A stretch of DNA of 64,000 nucleotides from Brachypterus glaber. Its lineage: Eukaryota; Arthropoda; Insecta; Coleoptera; Kateretidae. A program made the position numbers and the translations under genes. Where the stretch lies: contig OY294047.1 of assembly GCA_958510825.1 (NCBI GenBank), forward strand, positions 35,809,747 to 35,873,746, given 5' to 3'. Below the pieces are notes generated by a model. That model did no database searches, had not been told where the DNA came from, and saw nothing but the letters and a program-made list of their open reading frames with translations. Below are positions 12,469 to 23,600 of the stretch, piece by piece (the first letter of the stretch is position 1; each line of letters starts with the position of its first letter).

Positions 12469-12667
12469 CCAAACTCTATAACTATTTAACTTAAATAGCT
12501 AAAATATATACTATATTTTATTTAATAAATCAACAAAAAATACAATACTTTATGTAAATCATTTGAAATACTACTTGATAATTAACAATAGCTAAGCTTG
12601 ATAACTACGTGTATCATCCGCCTACTCTTATGTAGAACATAATTTTGGGACTTTATCGGTGTGTGTC

Positions 12668-12722
12668 ATAAACAGGTAATTGTCATAATCAGGTAATTGT
12701 CATAATCAGGTAATTGTCATAA
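12668..12722. repeat. 17-bp tandem repeat, three units
   Basis: The unit is roughly AGGTAATTGTCATAATC, repeated three times, in the internal region of the LTR element near its 3' LTR. Confidence 0.85.
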
Positions 12723-12943
12723 TTAATTTTGTTTTTCTTTTTAGCTAAGTTTTATCAAGATAAAAAAAATAGAAATAAGACTTGACTACGCGCATCAGAA
12801 TCCTCTTCTACAAAAAATATATTTATATATTTTTTTTTACTATATACAAAAGTTTTGGGTACCCTTTAAATATTTTCAATACATTGATATTTTTTAAATA
12901 TCATTCCGAATAATACTAAGAATATATTCTTATTTAATCAAAT

Positions 12944-13470
12944 CTAGCCAACTGAAATGTCACTATTCGATCCAAAATATTTCTTTAGATCTTTAACATG
13001 CCAATCGCCTCTATGACCATCTGCATTTTCCAAAATATACACTAACTTTGACTTTTTCGCAACAACTTTGCAAAGTATGTACTTTGGAGCAAGTTTTGCA
13101 GCAAAACTTTTACTAGCATCTGAGAGTACTTTGTTTCGTCTCCAAACTTTTTCACCTATCTCAAAATTTACTTCACGCTTGCGCAAATCATAAGTACGCT
13201 TATTACGTTCATAAGCTTCATGTAAATATTTCTTTACATCAACAAAAATCTCTTTAAGATTTCCCAAGTCTTGGCTATACGAGTCTCTGTCACAAGGTTC
13301 TAATTTAACACCATCAGTTGATGTCATTTTGCCATAATAAGTTCCTGTGATAGGTACATTCCTCCCAAAATTAAGAAATGCCGGCGTATACCCCGTAACT
13401 TCATTTACAGACGTTCGTAAAGCTAGACCTATTTTTGCTAAATTTTTACCATTTTTGCAGTCAAAAATCG
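12944..13470 (-). pseudogene. Ty3/gypsy integrase C-terminal domain (truncated pol)
   Basis: On the minus strand an open frame from about 13470 to 12944 gives the last part of a retrotransposon integrase. It starts with an ALRTSVNEVTGYTPAFLNFG segment, continues with a helical YERNKRTYDLRKR region, and then has the GEKVWRRNKVL and KLAPKYILCKVV chromodomain-like strands. It ends in HVKDLKKYFG. These are hallmark features of insect gypsy-type integrases. The catalytic DDE core and everything upstream in pol are missing. The frame runs past the first methionine at 13327 in the upstream direction, so that methionine is not a true start. Confidence 0.85.
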
Positions 13471-13497
13471 AATTTCCATTTTATCTAAATCGTCCAT
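13438..13497 (-). pseudogene. Probable gag start fused to pol by internal deletion
   Basis: An ATG at 13497 (minus) opens a 19-codon frame, MDDLDKMEIRFLTAKMVKI, ending in TAG at 13438. It lies about 600 bases inside the 5' LTR, where gag should begin. It overlaps the upstream edge of the integrase frame in a different frame. The simplest reading is a deletion joint near 13450 between the gag start and the integrase. The gag identity is inferred from position only. Confidence 0.4.
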
Positions 13498-14084
13498 TTT
13501 GAATATTTATTTTTCAAAATTAACTTTAATTTACTCAAAATATTTATTTTAATAATAAAATATTTATACCGTACCACAAATTATTTTTTTTTTGTGTACA
13601 CTGTTCAACAAAGTTTTTGCATACTTTGGAAAATTTCCCAAATATGTCAAAAAAAATACTAAATTATTATTTATCTCAATTGGACAAATTAATAATTATA
13701 AATAGTCTCCAAAACTACAAAATTAGCTAATATTTATTCATATCCTTCGCATAAATAAATACCCTATTATCCATTTATTTCTATTAAATAAAAGATAATT
13801 TCTAGAAAAACTGAACCCACGCCAAAATTTCTCTATTCCATGTTATTCCATAAAATTCAGAATAAACATAAAAAAACACATATCTGATATATCTTATCAG
13901 ATTAACTCTAATTTGACCTAATTTTCAACAAAAAAAATATTTTATTCAACAGTTATATGTAGTTTTTCTCAAAATGAACTTTAAGTTACACTGAAAAAAA
14001 TTAAGCTTTAGATTTTTATAAAAAATACACTGAGAAAAATGGAGTAAAATTAAAAAAAAAACAAGTGTTCTATCTATCCAAATA

Positions 14085-14102
14085 CCACGTTCTTGGGCGC
14101 CA
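14085..14102 (-). promoter_or_regulatory. Primer-binding site (tRNA-Lys-like)
   Basis: The minus strand reads TGGCGCCCAAGAACGTGG, 7 bases inside the 5' LTR. TGGCGCCCAA is the usual start of a tRNA-Lys-type primer-binding site in gypsy-like elements and retroviruses. Confidence 0.65.
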
Positions 14103-14109
14103 ATATTAG

Positions 14110-16232
14110 TGTACCGTAATTAATACGTTCACTGCCAACGGCTAGTTTTGACAGCGGAGCAATGGGTATGGGCAAGGGAAAAATAGAAAGAATTGATTAA
14201 TGTTGTTAGGGGCGCCAGTTACTTTAGCTTTTACTCCTTTAGGTAAGTAACAACCTAGTGTAAATACTTAAGCTTTTCAGTTTGAGAAAATATAACCCCT
14301 AAATAAAATAAGATAATTCATTTGAGAAATTTATTATAAATAAACTTAATGAAAGCACATCAAGTAATGTATTAATATATATAAAAAATATGTGTAATTA
14401 TATTAAGATATAATTAAAGAAATCTTAATAAAAATTACTAAATTCAGAAATCATTCGACTTAAATGTATAAAGAAAACATGAAGTTCAGCAAGCACCAAG
14501 AAATGTATGTAAACAACAATCATTTCTTGCAGTGTATAAAAGTCATGCTTAAATTAGAAATCATTTAATCAAAAGTATGATATTTAATAATTAATAAATG
14601 AGATTAAATGTTTTAAAAAAAATAAGTACCTAAAAATGAACAAAAGCCAGAAGGGCATATAGTATTAATCAATACTATATCAGATCTGATAAAGTTTACA
14701 GTTATAAGAATATTGAAATAAAAGAATTTAAAAATATGAAATATTGCTTTCAAAAGTTTTCAGAATGAGTACTTAGCTGGTTTCTGCAAAATCCATGAGG
14801 TATGAATTCCATCGTCTCCATCTGTGCAAGTCTCCCCTATGCTGATGAATTCATTTCTCAAATGAAAGAAAAAAAAATATAGGCTGTCCCATCTACTTTG
14901 GAAAAATTATCTTCCAGGATAAAATGTACGATTGAAAATGTTGTCCGGGATTAAATATGCTTTTGAAAATTATGTCCAATATAAAATTGTCTGCTAGACG
15001 GTCATATAGAATTTATCTATGCCGAAAAATACAGAACCATGTTCCAACAGAACATCACTCCATGCGGAGAACTTGTATATCAAATATACCAAAATAAACT
15101 TCAACTTAAATTAATGTAATTCCATATTAATGGTATAGAAATGGTGAGTAATTAATGGTAATTAATTAATGTAGTAATAATGGTGCTTAATGGTGCTTAA
15201 TGGTGCTTAATTAATGGTGCTAAAACAATAATTATATCTCAGAAATATTCTAAGAAACAGAAAAAAATAACTTACATGTCATACTAAGTCTTCGATGTCC
15301 ATCGAAACGTTATAAATGCGTAATTGTAGAAAATAACCGTTACAATATCTTCCGCATTGTTTAAATATTCATTTTCACTAACTTTAAATAAAAATACATG
15401 AAGGATTACTTCGATGATTACAGAAAATAAACACTCGTCAAAATGACACCACCATTGTATTCGAGTTGCACCAAGAAAAGAGCGAAAATCGACCTTATCA
15501 ACCGGTATGAACCCTTCAGGTAAATAAAATACTATTTCTGAACTATTAGCGACATCTATGCAAGTCATTATCAACTACAGTTTTACCGTATAGGATTCCT
15601 AATAAAGGTAACGAAAACTACATCAAAAATAATAACAAAAAGACTATTTCCTAATAAATCCGTATTAGTGATATCTAACCTCAAAATATTACTCTAAGAA
15701 ACAAATATAAACAATACTTATTGTTTATCAGCAAAACTAATAAAAATACGAACAGAATACTAAGTGTCCTGTGAACTAAGTATAAACAAAATACTGAATC
15801 TAAGTGAGCAGTTCCAGCAAACTATTTTCAACAAATTCTGGATTATCCCGAAGGGATAAGCATACGAAACTTTCCAGGAGAAACAAGCTACAGATGAAAG
15901 CCAGTGAAATCCAACCCTCAATAGACTCTGAAACATATAAAAACCAGGTAAGTCCATAGACAAATGCACTATAGAGAAATAAGTCATATGATTCTTTATT
16001 ATTAAAAATCATATTCTAATTATGTTTTCTTTATGTTATTTTCAGGTAGAACTATGGAATAGAGACTCATATGGTTAGAATTCAGTTCCTGCTACAAAAT
16101 AGTCCCAGATACAAAATAGTTCTGTACGTACGTAACTATTTATATACAAAATAAACATAAATTATAACGTAAGTAAACGAATAGTTTAATTAACCCTTGC
16201 TATATTACAAAGTGACGATTTATATCGTTACA
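14110..16232 (-). repeat. 5' LTR of the Ty3/gypsy element
   Basis: A complete LTR of about 2123 bases. On the minus strand it begins TGTAACGATATAAATCG and ends ACGGTACA, so the ends form a short imperfect inverted repeat (TGTAACG / CGGTACA). LTRs of 2.1 kb are long for this superfamily. A triple GGTGCTTAAT repeat is at about 15182-15210. Confidence 0.9.
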
Positions 16233-16236
16233 AAAC

Positions 16237-16570
16237 AGCCAACGCAAGCAAAAGAATCCTTAATACCACAGATTCTATAGAGTTTTGGCTATATTGTGGT
16301 ACATATAAAGTTACTAAGGTTGAATCCGGTGATAAGTAACATACTACAATTTCTCCTTCCATACGGATACTTGTGATATTTGATGGACAATTTATTTGTA
16401 TGGACGTAAAAAGGCATATTTTAAAATATGTTTGCTCAAATTTTTTTCACTTATCTTAGGAAATGTAGATTGTAGAGGCATTTTGGTGAATGTCTACAAA
16501 ATATTAAATTACGTCAATTTCTTGACTTGACATGAAAGAAAAATCGCTACATCGGAACCATCATATTTCC
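16237..16570. other. Gene-free stretch
   Basis: No coding or repeat structure was recognised. Confidence 0.4.
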
Positions 16571-16925
16571 GTGGGTAAAAATATTTATCCAATACATACA
16601 GATAATAAGACAATTACCAGCTTTATTTTAAATAGATAAACTCAATAATAACCCCCACGTGGCTTTTACTTTATTAAGTGGATAATTATTTATTTTACCC
16701 ACTCAATTGTCACTTGTCAAATTATTTTCTTGTAAATGTCTTTAAATTTTTTAATAAAAATATGAATTCCTAAGCTATTTATTGGATAAAACCTTATATG
16801 GCACTCATGGGTAAACCGATATTGCACTCTCGGAAATTAACCTGCTTGGCTGACGCCTCGCAGGTTAATTTTCTCATGGGCAATATCTTACTTTACCCAC
16901 TAGTACCATAAATAACTATTATTCA
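16571..16925 (+). repeat. Dispersed ~350-bp repeat with hairpin end, copy 1
   Basis: The reverse complement of this block lies at 34609-34953, sharing CAATTACCAGCTTTATTTTA and ACTCAATAATAACCCCCACG. Its right part is an imperfect hairpin made of CATGGGTAAACCGATATTGC and its inverse around ATTAACCTGC...GCAGGTTAAT. It is probably a MITE. Confidence 0.7.
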
Positions 16926-17269
16926 TTATGGGGAAAAGTCCAATAATGATCATCTGATACATAAAATGTCTCAAATCTTAAAATAAAAATAGGATATTTG
17001 GATACTTACACAGCCTCTATGTTGATTATTCATGTTACAAGCTAACAAACGCCGCTAAAATGTCGATTTCGAAAAAAATGGAACCTCATCGTTTTTCCAC
17101 AGGACCCTTCATTTATAATACAAACAATATAAAAGCACAAAAAAGTGACGAGTAAAAAAATGATCGGCATCCCTTGATGAACTAAGTTAGCGCCGCGGGC
17201 CATATTTTTTACGAGTACTGTTAATTTCTAAGGTTTTTTTTTTTAATCTAATGTAAACTCATGTTTTAA
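16926..17269. other. Gene-free stretch preceding the piggyBac-like element
   Basis: No gene is seen. A GCGCCGCGGGC motif near 17190 links this flank to the degenerate tandem units at 18250-18700. Confidence 0.4.
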
Positions 17270-18235
17270 CCCGGCGTCTGACAGGTGGTTTAGTTTTACA
17301 AGTAACGACAGGTGGGGTGTAATAAACCCCAACAATAAATGGGACCGTTTTTGCTTTATTTAATAAATTTTATATAAAATGTAGTAAAATATTCGAGTTA
17401 TACAATATACAATATACCTAAAAATAATTTTAAAAATCTTAAATACATATATGTTTATTTTTAATCGGTTAACAAAAATAAATCAAATTTAAAAAAAAAA
17501 AATAGGAAAGCTTTTTGTTCCCTATTAACTAAAAAAAAAATAACGTTTAAAATTGCCAAACAAAGATCTAAATGAATAACATAAATTATAAAGTTTTAAA
17601 TATTATAGGTAGTGTTCAAAATAAATTACTTTAAGTAATCGTAATATGACTGAAAAATACAGGAGAAACAGGAAGATAATAGTATATTACGCACCGAGTA
17701 CGCGAACCTAGTTTTCAGTGCAAGAGAGTGCTTATTTTTTTATGAGACGCAGCCGAGTAAAAAATCTTTCGAAGTCCACCGAAATTGTTTGCGTCGAGGT
17801 CGGTATATTATTTTTTCTACGACCTAAACATCCAAAAGACGCAAAAATTGTCTTAAAATATTAATTTGTCAATTTAAGGTTATGTGTTTCACGTTTACTC
17901 ATTTTCTGACAGCAGATGTAAAAAATCAACTAATTTTCACTTTTCAACCATTGTCATAGGCAACGGGTGGAAAATAGGCACTAACTACTAGCTAGGTTGT
18001 AGGAAAATAAATATTACTTATTATGACACGTGGGGTGTCAGAAACCCCAGGCGACTTCAAAAAGACGTGGCCTCTAATGCTTCAATATTTATACTGCCGT
18101 TCATGCTACACTGTGCAAATTAAAAAGCGATTGAAAGGTACTGAGGCGCTGTCTTCGCTTGGCGCGAAAATAAAATAGTTACGGAGTAATATTTGGACTC
18201 TGGGGTTTGTGACACCCCACGTGTCAGACGCCGGG
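17270..18235. mobile_element. Non-autonomous piggyBac-like element
   Basis: The ends are a 19-bp inverted repeat: CCCGGCGTCTGACAGGTGG on the left and CCCGGCGTCTGACACGTGG on the right, one mismatch. It is flanked on both sides by TTAA (17266-17269 and 18236-18239). A TTAA target with CCC...GGG ends is the defining signature of piggyBac-type transposition. The 966-bp interior has no transposase. It contains internal repeats of GTGGGGTGT plus an AACCCC motif near both ends and again near 18025. Confidence 0.8.
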
Positions 18236-18249
18236 TTAAAAACATAAAT

Positions 18250-18710
18250 TAAAAAAAAAAGCTGTAGCGCCGCAGGAATTTTTTTTTACAACTGTGATGG
18301 TCTAAAATTTTAAAACAGATGTATACTTTTAAATTTCATACAAATGCAAGAAAGTTCCAGCGTCGCAGGCAATTTTTTTTTCGAATTTCATAGAATATTT
18401 TAATTTTAAAAGTGTTATAATTAAAAGTTTCACTTAAATGCAAGAAAGCTTTAGCGCCGAAAACTAAAATTTTTAAAATTTTTACGTTTAAGTTTCATAA
18501 CCTTAAATAAAACAAAACGTAAAAAAAGTACCAGCGCCGCGGGCAATTTTTTTTGAGAATTTAAAGTTCTATAGTTTATATGGTCCACCTTAAAAAGGGC
18601 CTGCATATTTGCTGATTATAGCGCCCCTATCGTTTTGGAGGACCATCAAACCCCTGGGAAAGCTTAAATAAAAAAAATAAGAAAGCCCTAGTGCCGCAGG
18701 CGAAAAAAGT
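18250..18710. repeat. Degenerate ~95-bp tandem repeat with GCGCCGCAGG motif
   Basis: Blocks with CAAGAAAG, then CCAGCGCCGCAGGCAATTTT recur about every 90-110 bases (near 18260, 18355, 18450, 18535 and 18690). They flank the piggyBac-like insertion, since a further unit lies at about 17190. Confidence 0.55.
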
Positions 18711-18723
18711 TAAAGAGGATTAT

Positions 18724-19403
18724 TATACTATTCACAGCGCCTGCACTAGAATAGTATTATACTGTAGTTTCGAATTTTCCAATATCGCCAAAAAACGTCC
18801 TAGACGTCTTGGATACAAATGTGTTTCATGAAAAAATAAGAAACTTTGAAAAACACGATATAATAATCTCCAAAGTTTCAGGAAAAATCAAGTTCTATGT
18901 ATCTATTGTTTTTCTAAGTAACCCCCCTGAAAACAAACAAGTTATGGGGGTTAAACTTTTTAAAAAAATAACAAATCTATCATTTTCAACAAATTTTTTT
19001 AAAAAAATTTCTTTTTGGCAAAAATAAAATTTTAAAAAAAAATTAAAAATTCTTAAAATTTGTTTTTAAGTTTTTTTTTTATTTTTTCGTTTTTCTCAAA
19101 AAGAAAATTTAAAAAAAATTGAAAACTTTTGAAAATTTTCTTTGATTTTTTTTTATGAAAAAACAATTATTTTCAATTTTTTTTTTCAAAATTTTTTCTT
19201 TTTGGCAAAAATAAAATTAAAAAAAATAAAAAATTTTGAAAATTTGTTTTTAAGTTTTTTTATTTTTTGCAAAAAGAAAATTAAAGCAAAAAGTTTTTTT
19301 TGTATTTTTTTTTAATAAGATCTACAAAAACAATGTATTTTTTAAATTTTTTTTATTGAAAATATTTGGGAAAATTGAATATAACATTTACTGTGAGTAG
19401 TAT
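18724..19403 (+). mobile_element. Repeat family A, full copy 1
   Basis: The left end is TATACTATTCACAGCGCCTG, then CACTAGAATAGTATTATAC, an imperfect hairpin. The right end carries the inverted motif CTGTGAGTAGTATA. A second full copy in the opposite orientation is at 62833-63501. Shared internal marks are GATACAAATGTGTTTCATG, a GGGGGTTAAACTTTTTA block, and a long A/T-rich interior. The open frame near 18809-19027 is inside this repeat and Lys/Phe-rich by composition only. Confidence 0.7.
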
Positions 19404-19712
19404 AAAATAGAATGCGTAGCATTACATATCTTCACGGCTTGTTTTTCTTTAATGCCAACGTTTTTCTCCCCCGATAACCCGTTTGACCTTTTTCTAAAAT
19501 AAAAATTATGATATTTTTCTTTATTCTCGAAATATTCAGGGTGGGGCCTCTCAAACAAGCCACCCGTTATAGGAAAAAGTATTGTTTTATTGACAGCATT
19601 TATACTTTCTTAGAATAATAATTATAATTAGGTATTGTAATGTTTATATTTAATTTATTATTCCTATTTTTACTAATAATAACTCATACAAACGTATTTC
19701 CCCTTTTCTAGA

Positions 19713-19720
19713 TATAAATA
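19713..19720 (+). promoter_or_regulatory. TATA-like box of the TIL inhibitor gene
   Basis: TATAAATA lies 59 bases before the ATG at 19779. A start site about 25-30 bases downstream would leave a 5' UTR of about 30 bases, normal for small secreted insect proteins. Confidence 0.4.
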
Positions 19721-19778
19721 TGTGTTATCTGGAATAAAAATATAAAATTGAAATAATTAGCAATGTTAATGTTTCAAA

Positions 19779-22700
19779 ATGAGTTTCACAATACGTATAA
19801 TTTATGTGTTTCTTACATTTACTGTAATAACAGGTAAATTTATTATAATAAATAAATAAATCGCTATATTTTACTTTCCCTTATTGAACACGTGAAATAA
19901 TAGGTTTAATCATTGACTAACCTTTAACCAATGGTTTAATAAAAATACCCTTGTGGAGTGTAAAAACCTTTTGCATTATTCACATTTAAACCGCTTTTGA
20001 GGGGCGGAGTTAGATTTCTTATTATTAAAATCAGTTTAGGCGACCTCAAAACCCCTACCCTGATAACACACTTCATCCTAAGAAGGTTTTTTAATCGTTC
20101 CCTTGAAAAGATTCTTAGCATAATGCTGTAAACATGCTAAGCATGTTATTAAAAGGTGCACTGCTGTAGTAGCATAAGTGCTTCTACTCTAAACATTCTT
20201 AGCATGATTAGAGTATTTTGCTAAGGATATTCCCAAAACATATTCTTAAAATATTCTAATGGGAATATTTTTAGAATAATGCTGTAGTGCACATGCTAAG
20301 CATGATTAGAGTATTTTGCTAAGAATATTCCCAAATACATATTCTTAAAATATTCTAATGGGAATGTTTTTAGAATAATAATATGGCGTCTATATTATTT
20401 TAATTTTATTAGGTTAGAAATACAAATATTCTTAAAATTACTGTTAATAACACAAGTTTTACCCTTAAGTAGTAGAAATGGATATATTTTTAGACATAAA
20501 GTGATTTTTATATAGTTTTAGACATAAAAAATTAAAAATTATTATATTTTGAAATGATAATTATTTGCTATTTCTTTTTCTAAACATTGGATTTTTGTGT
20601 GGCGCATGAATTTTATGTCTGGTAGAAAGTTTGCTTTCACAGTAAAACTGCATATCGCATATGAATCTTACCAGATGGATGCTATATCTAAGGATTTTTA
20701 AATACTTTTATTATTAGGTTTATCACAAAGACGTAAAAATTTTCGACATGTCCAAATTTATGATATCACTCCATGAAAAGGATCGAGTATCATAAAATAT
20801 ATTTGAAAGAAAGAGAAAAACTACATTAATGTAGAAATCTGAAACTTTGTTTGCGCATGCGCAATATTCAATATTATTACTTAAATGCATCAAATAAGAA
20901 TATTTTAAGAAGCATGCTAAGAATATTCTTAAAAGTACATGTACCTATTTCTAAGAACATTCTTAACATGCTTCTTAAAACGTTCTTATTTAATACAGAG
21001 GCTTATAAGAAGCTTCTTAGGAACTACCAGCACGATTAAAAGGGTATCCTTTGCATTTCTTTAATCGTTCTTAGAATATCCTGAGCAAAATATATATGCT
21101 TCTCAGAAACATGCTGTCCTTCCGGCTATTTATTTTAAGAATCTTCTTAGAAGGCTTTTGTGCTATCAGGGTAGTAGGGGGGTAGTAAAGCTTTTTTTAA
21201 GTTGGGAATTATTCAGAGGTAAGGATATTTTTTTTTTTAGTCAGCTAAATTTCAGGGTCTGGAGTAAAGCTGTTTTTTTGATTTCGGAAATTTCTCAATA
21301 TTTAAATTTTTAGTTGGAAAATATTTGCTCTGCCCCCCTCCCCCAAAAAATGCTTCGGAGCACCACTGAAAATATTATAAAAAATTTCATTTCATTTTTC
21401 CAGTTACGGGTCTGGGAATGGTTCAATTTTGTCAAAATTTGGCCGACCAATTTTTAATAATAAAATGAGGTGGTATCCCGTTAACAATTCGAATGTTCGC
21501 ATTTTTAGAAGCATCCTATGGGTCTACTCATTAATTTAATACCAAATTAAAAAAAAAAACTATCGGTTAGATTTTTTTAAATCCACTTTTTGCATCGGCA
21601 CTAATGAATAATGTGATTTGGATGTATACATACCCTAGTAGAAATTTAACGTAAGAATAACGTTTTTCTAAAGTTAGAAAACTGTATAAAAGTACGTTAT
21701 AAAATATGTGGAAATTTCCCGCTTTTTAACCTTAGAATCAAAAGTTAGTTACAAACGTTAATCTAACGTTAGATTTTTAAGTTAGAAATACGTTACGAAA
21801 AGTACGTTTAATTTTTAACTTTCGGAGGGGGCGTGGCCAACTACGAAATTTCTACCGCATCTTAAAATGGCAGCTGGAGACAAATTTATTCATATAAATA
21901 AATCTTAATATATTTTAGCAATCATAATATTCTTAAACATAATTTTGTTACATTTATTTATAAAATAGGCATCTTTTTAGGTGGCCCTAAATATTTTTTG
22001 TGTAATATGCTGTTGTACTTCAATAAATACCTTTACCTCTCAGAAAACCTTTATATTTAGTAAGTTAATATTTATTTATACATTCAGTATCTTAAAATAT
22101 TTTTTCAATTCTGATACAGCGTTGCCAGACTTACTATAATTTTGACTTTTGGGGGATATTTTTTTAAACTTATTGTAGAAATAATAAATAATTATAGGCA
22201 CAGCTGTCTGAAATGAGTATTTTCTAATATAGCTTACGTATTAATAATGGAAATTTAAAAAATATTTAAAGTTAGAATTAGGTTAGAAAAAGGTTAGAAT
22301 TTAGTTGGGAAACTAACGTTAGATTTATTTATTTTATAATGTTTTTGTCAAACGTTAGGTTTTAAAGTTAAATTTATATATTTTATAACGCTTTTGTCAA
22401 ATGTTAGTTTTTAAGGTTAGATTTATATATTTTAAAACGTTTTTGTATAACGTTTGAGACTAAACATAAAAATTTCACTAATCTAATGTTATGTTAAGTT
22501 AGATTTGTGAACTTTTCTACTAGGGTAGTCACTCTGTCTAGCGGTGGCTTTAGCCGGCTGACGCCGCTACATAGAGTGACTATGTGCAGTGTCGGACTGG
22601 GCAGCCCGAGGCTAGTAAAATCTATAACCCGTTTGAACTTTAAGTTTAAGTTAAAATCTCATAGACCCTAAAATTTTTTTAACCCTGCCACAAGTTTTAA

Positions 22701-23030
22701 TAACCAAAAAAACTCACCCAGCAGGGGATCCCCAAAAGTAGGGGTGCCCGAGATTTTGGAAAAATTATTAATTATACTCTATTGTTATAGCCAATTATAG
22801 CGCTTTAGTACTCTGAAGAGTATAATAATAAAACTGACTTATTTATTATTTTAGCTTGTAAAGTAAATGAAGAATTCAATTCCTGTGGAAGTTTATGCCC
22901 TCAGACATGTGGAAAAAAACAGGAACTCTGTGCAAGCAAGTGTAAAAGTGGATGTTTTTGCATAAAAGGATATATCAGAAGTGCAAATGGAAAAAAATGT
23001 ATTCTGAAAAAATATTGTAATCACCACTGA
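19779..23030 (+). CDS. TIL-domain serine protease inhibitor, secreted (2 exons)
   Basis: The coding exons are 19779-19833 and 22855-23030, together 76 codons plus TGA. Exon 1 encodes a typical signal peptide (MSFTIRIIYVFLTFTVIT) and ends in a phase-1 GTAAAT donor. Exon 2 follows TTATTATTTTAG and restores an Ala codon across the junction. The mature part has ten cysteines with spacing C-x8-C-x3-C-x3-C-x6-C-x3-C-x3-C-x-C-x12-C-x5-C. That is the trypsin-inhibitor-like (Ascaris-type) fold with five disulfides, a family of canonical inhibitors of extracellular serine proteases. The reactive loop lies between cysteines 5 and 6 and reads Ala-Ser-Lys. If the middle residue is P1, as in Ascaris inhibitors, the target would not be a classic trypsin; this is inference. 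The 3-kb intron carries two DNA elements. An AATAAA follows 30 bases after the stop. The specific target protease is unknown. Confidence 0.85.
20058..21171. mobile_element. TA-flanked DNA element in the TIL gene intron (1114 bp)
   Basis: The inverted ends read CCCTGATAACACACTTCATC on the left and CCCTGATAGCACAAAAGCCT on the right, followed on both sides by a CTAAGAAG motif. TA lies directly outside each end. The interior repeats CATGCTAAGCATGATTAGAG and AATGGGAATATTTTTAGAAT-like blocks twice (20150-20385) and has further inverted AAGAATATTCTTA motifs. There is no transposase. The TA target suggests Tc1/mariner-type mobilisation. Confidence 0.7.
21633..22525. mobile_element. Second TA-flanked DNA element in the TIL gene intron (893 bp)
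   Basis: The inverted ends read CCCTAGTAGAAA, with TA outside each (21631-21632 and 22526-22527). The subterminal regions carry many copies of AACGTTAGATTT and TTATAACG-like motifs in both orientations. There is no coding capacity. Confidence 0.7.
22526..22582. repeat. 57-bp imperfect hairpin
   Basis: TAGTCACTCTGTCTAGCGG pairs with CCGCTACATAGAGTGACTA (two mismatches). It abuts the preceding element. Confidence 0.7.
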
Positions 23031-23059
23031 AACTAATTTTTTAAGTACCGATGTAAAAT

Positions 23060-23065
23060 AATAAA
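23060..23065 (+). terminator. Polyadenylation signal of the TIL inhibitor gene
   Basis: AATAAA lies 30 bases after the TGA at 23028-23030. A second overlapping AATAAA follows. Confidence 0.6.
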
Positions 23066-23399
23066 TAAATTTCAAAAATATTATTGTTCCTAATTGATTT
23101 TTCTTAACACATTTATTCGGATTCCCAATTTAGGAACACATTTTGGGTTGCATAATATTTTTTTTAACCAAAAATATTTTTTTCGAAAAGTAATGTGGTT
23201 TGAATGTTATAAGCTTCACTTTCCATAGGGTGCTTTTTTTACTCGGCTAGGCCTCGTAAAAAAAACGCACTTTCGTGCACTAAAAACTAGGTTCGGTGCA
23301 TAATATACTATTCTGTAATTTTCAAACTGAAGTAAAACTAAGATTTTAGTTAATAGTTTTTTGTCTCTTTTTTTTAACTATTTTATTTTTTTTTAGATC

Positions 23400-23600
23400 G
23401 ACACGGTATTTAGATGACTACTACTGTAACACTAGTCTATAGTAGAGTCACTTTATCTTAGTCTTACTTTGTTCTTTCGTTCTCTTTCGTTAGTTTTCGG
23501 TTTTTGGACTTGGCTTTTCTCCTTTCGGGTAGCTCCACACAAAAAAAGAGCATCGCACTTCCCCTCGATTACCCTTAAGCTTAGGGGTACGATAAGTGGA
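23400..23600 (+). repeat. Inverted repeat pair, left member
   Basis: It shares CTAGTCTATAG, CCTTTCGGGTAGC, CCACACAA and CCCTTAAGCTTAGGG-type motifs, in the same order but inverted, with 25255-25440. The two could be arms of a 2-kb foldback element or two independent insertions. Confidence 0.55.

Larger units (their letters stand above)
10350..16236 (-). mobile_element. Ty3/gypsy LTR retrotransposon, internally deleted
   Basis: Two direct long terminal repeats (10354-12468 and 14110-16232) flank 1.64 kb of internal sequence. The element reads on the minus strand, so the 5' LTR is the right-hand copy. The outer ends are TG...CA, and both flanks show AAAC (10350-10353 and 16233-16236) as a 4-bp target duplication. 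A primer-binding site lies next to the 5' LTR, and the only substantial coding part is the integrase C-terminus. Nearly all of gag, protease, reverse transcriptase and RNase H is missing. The LTRs differ at only one position seen by eye (11460 C versus 15216 G), which implies a recent insertion. Confidence 0.88.
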
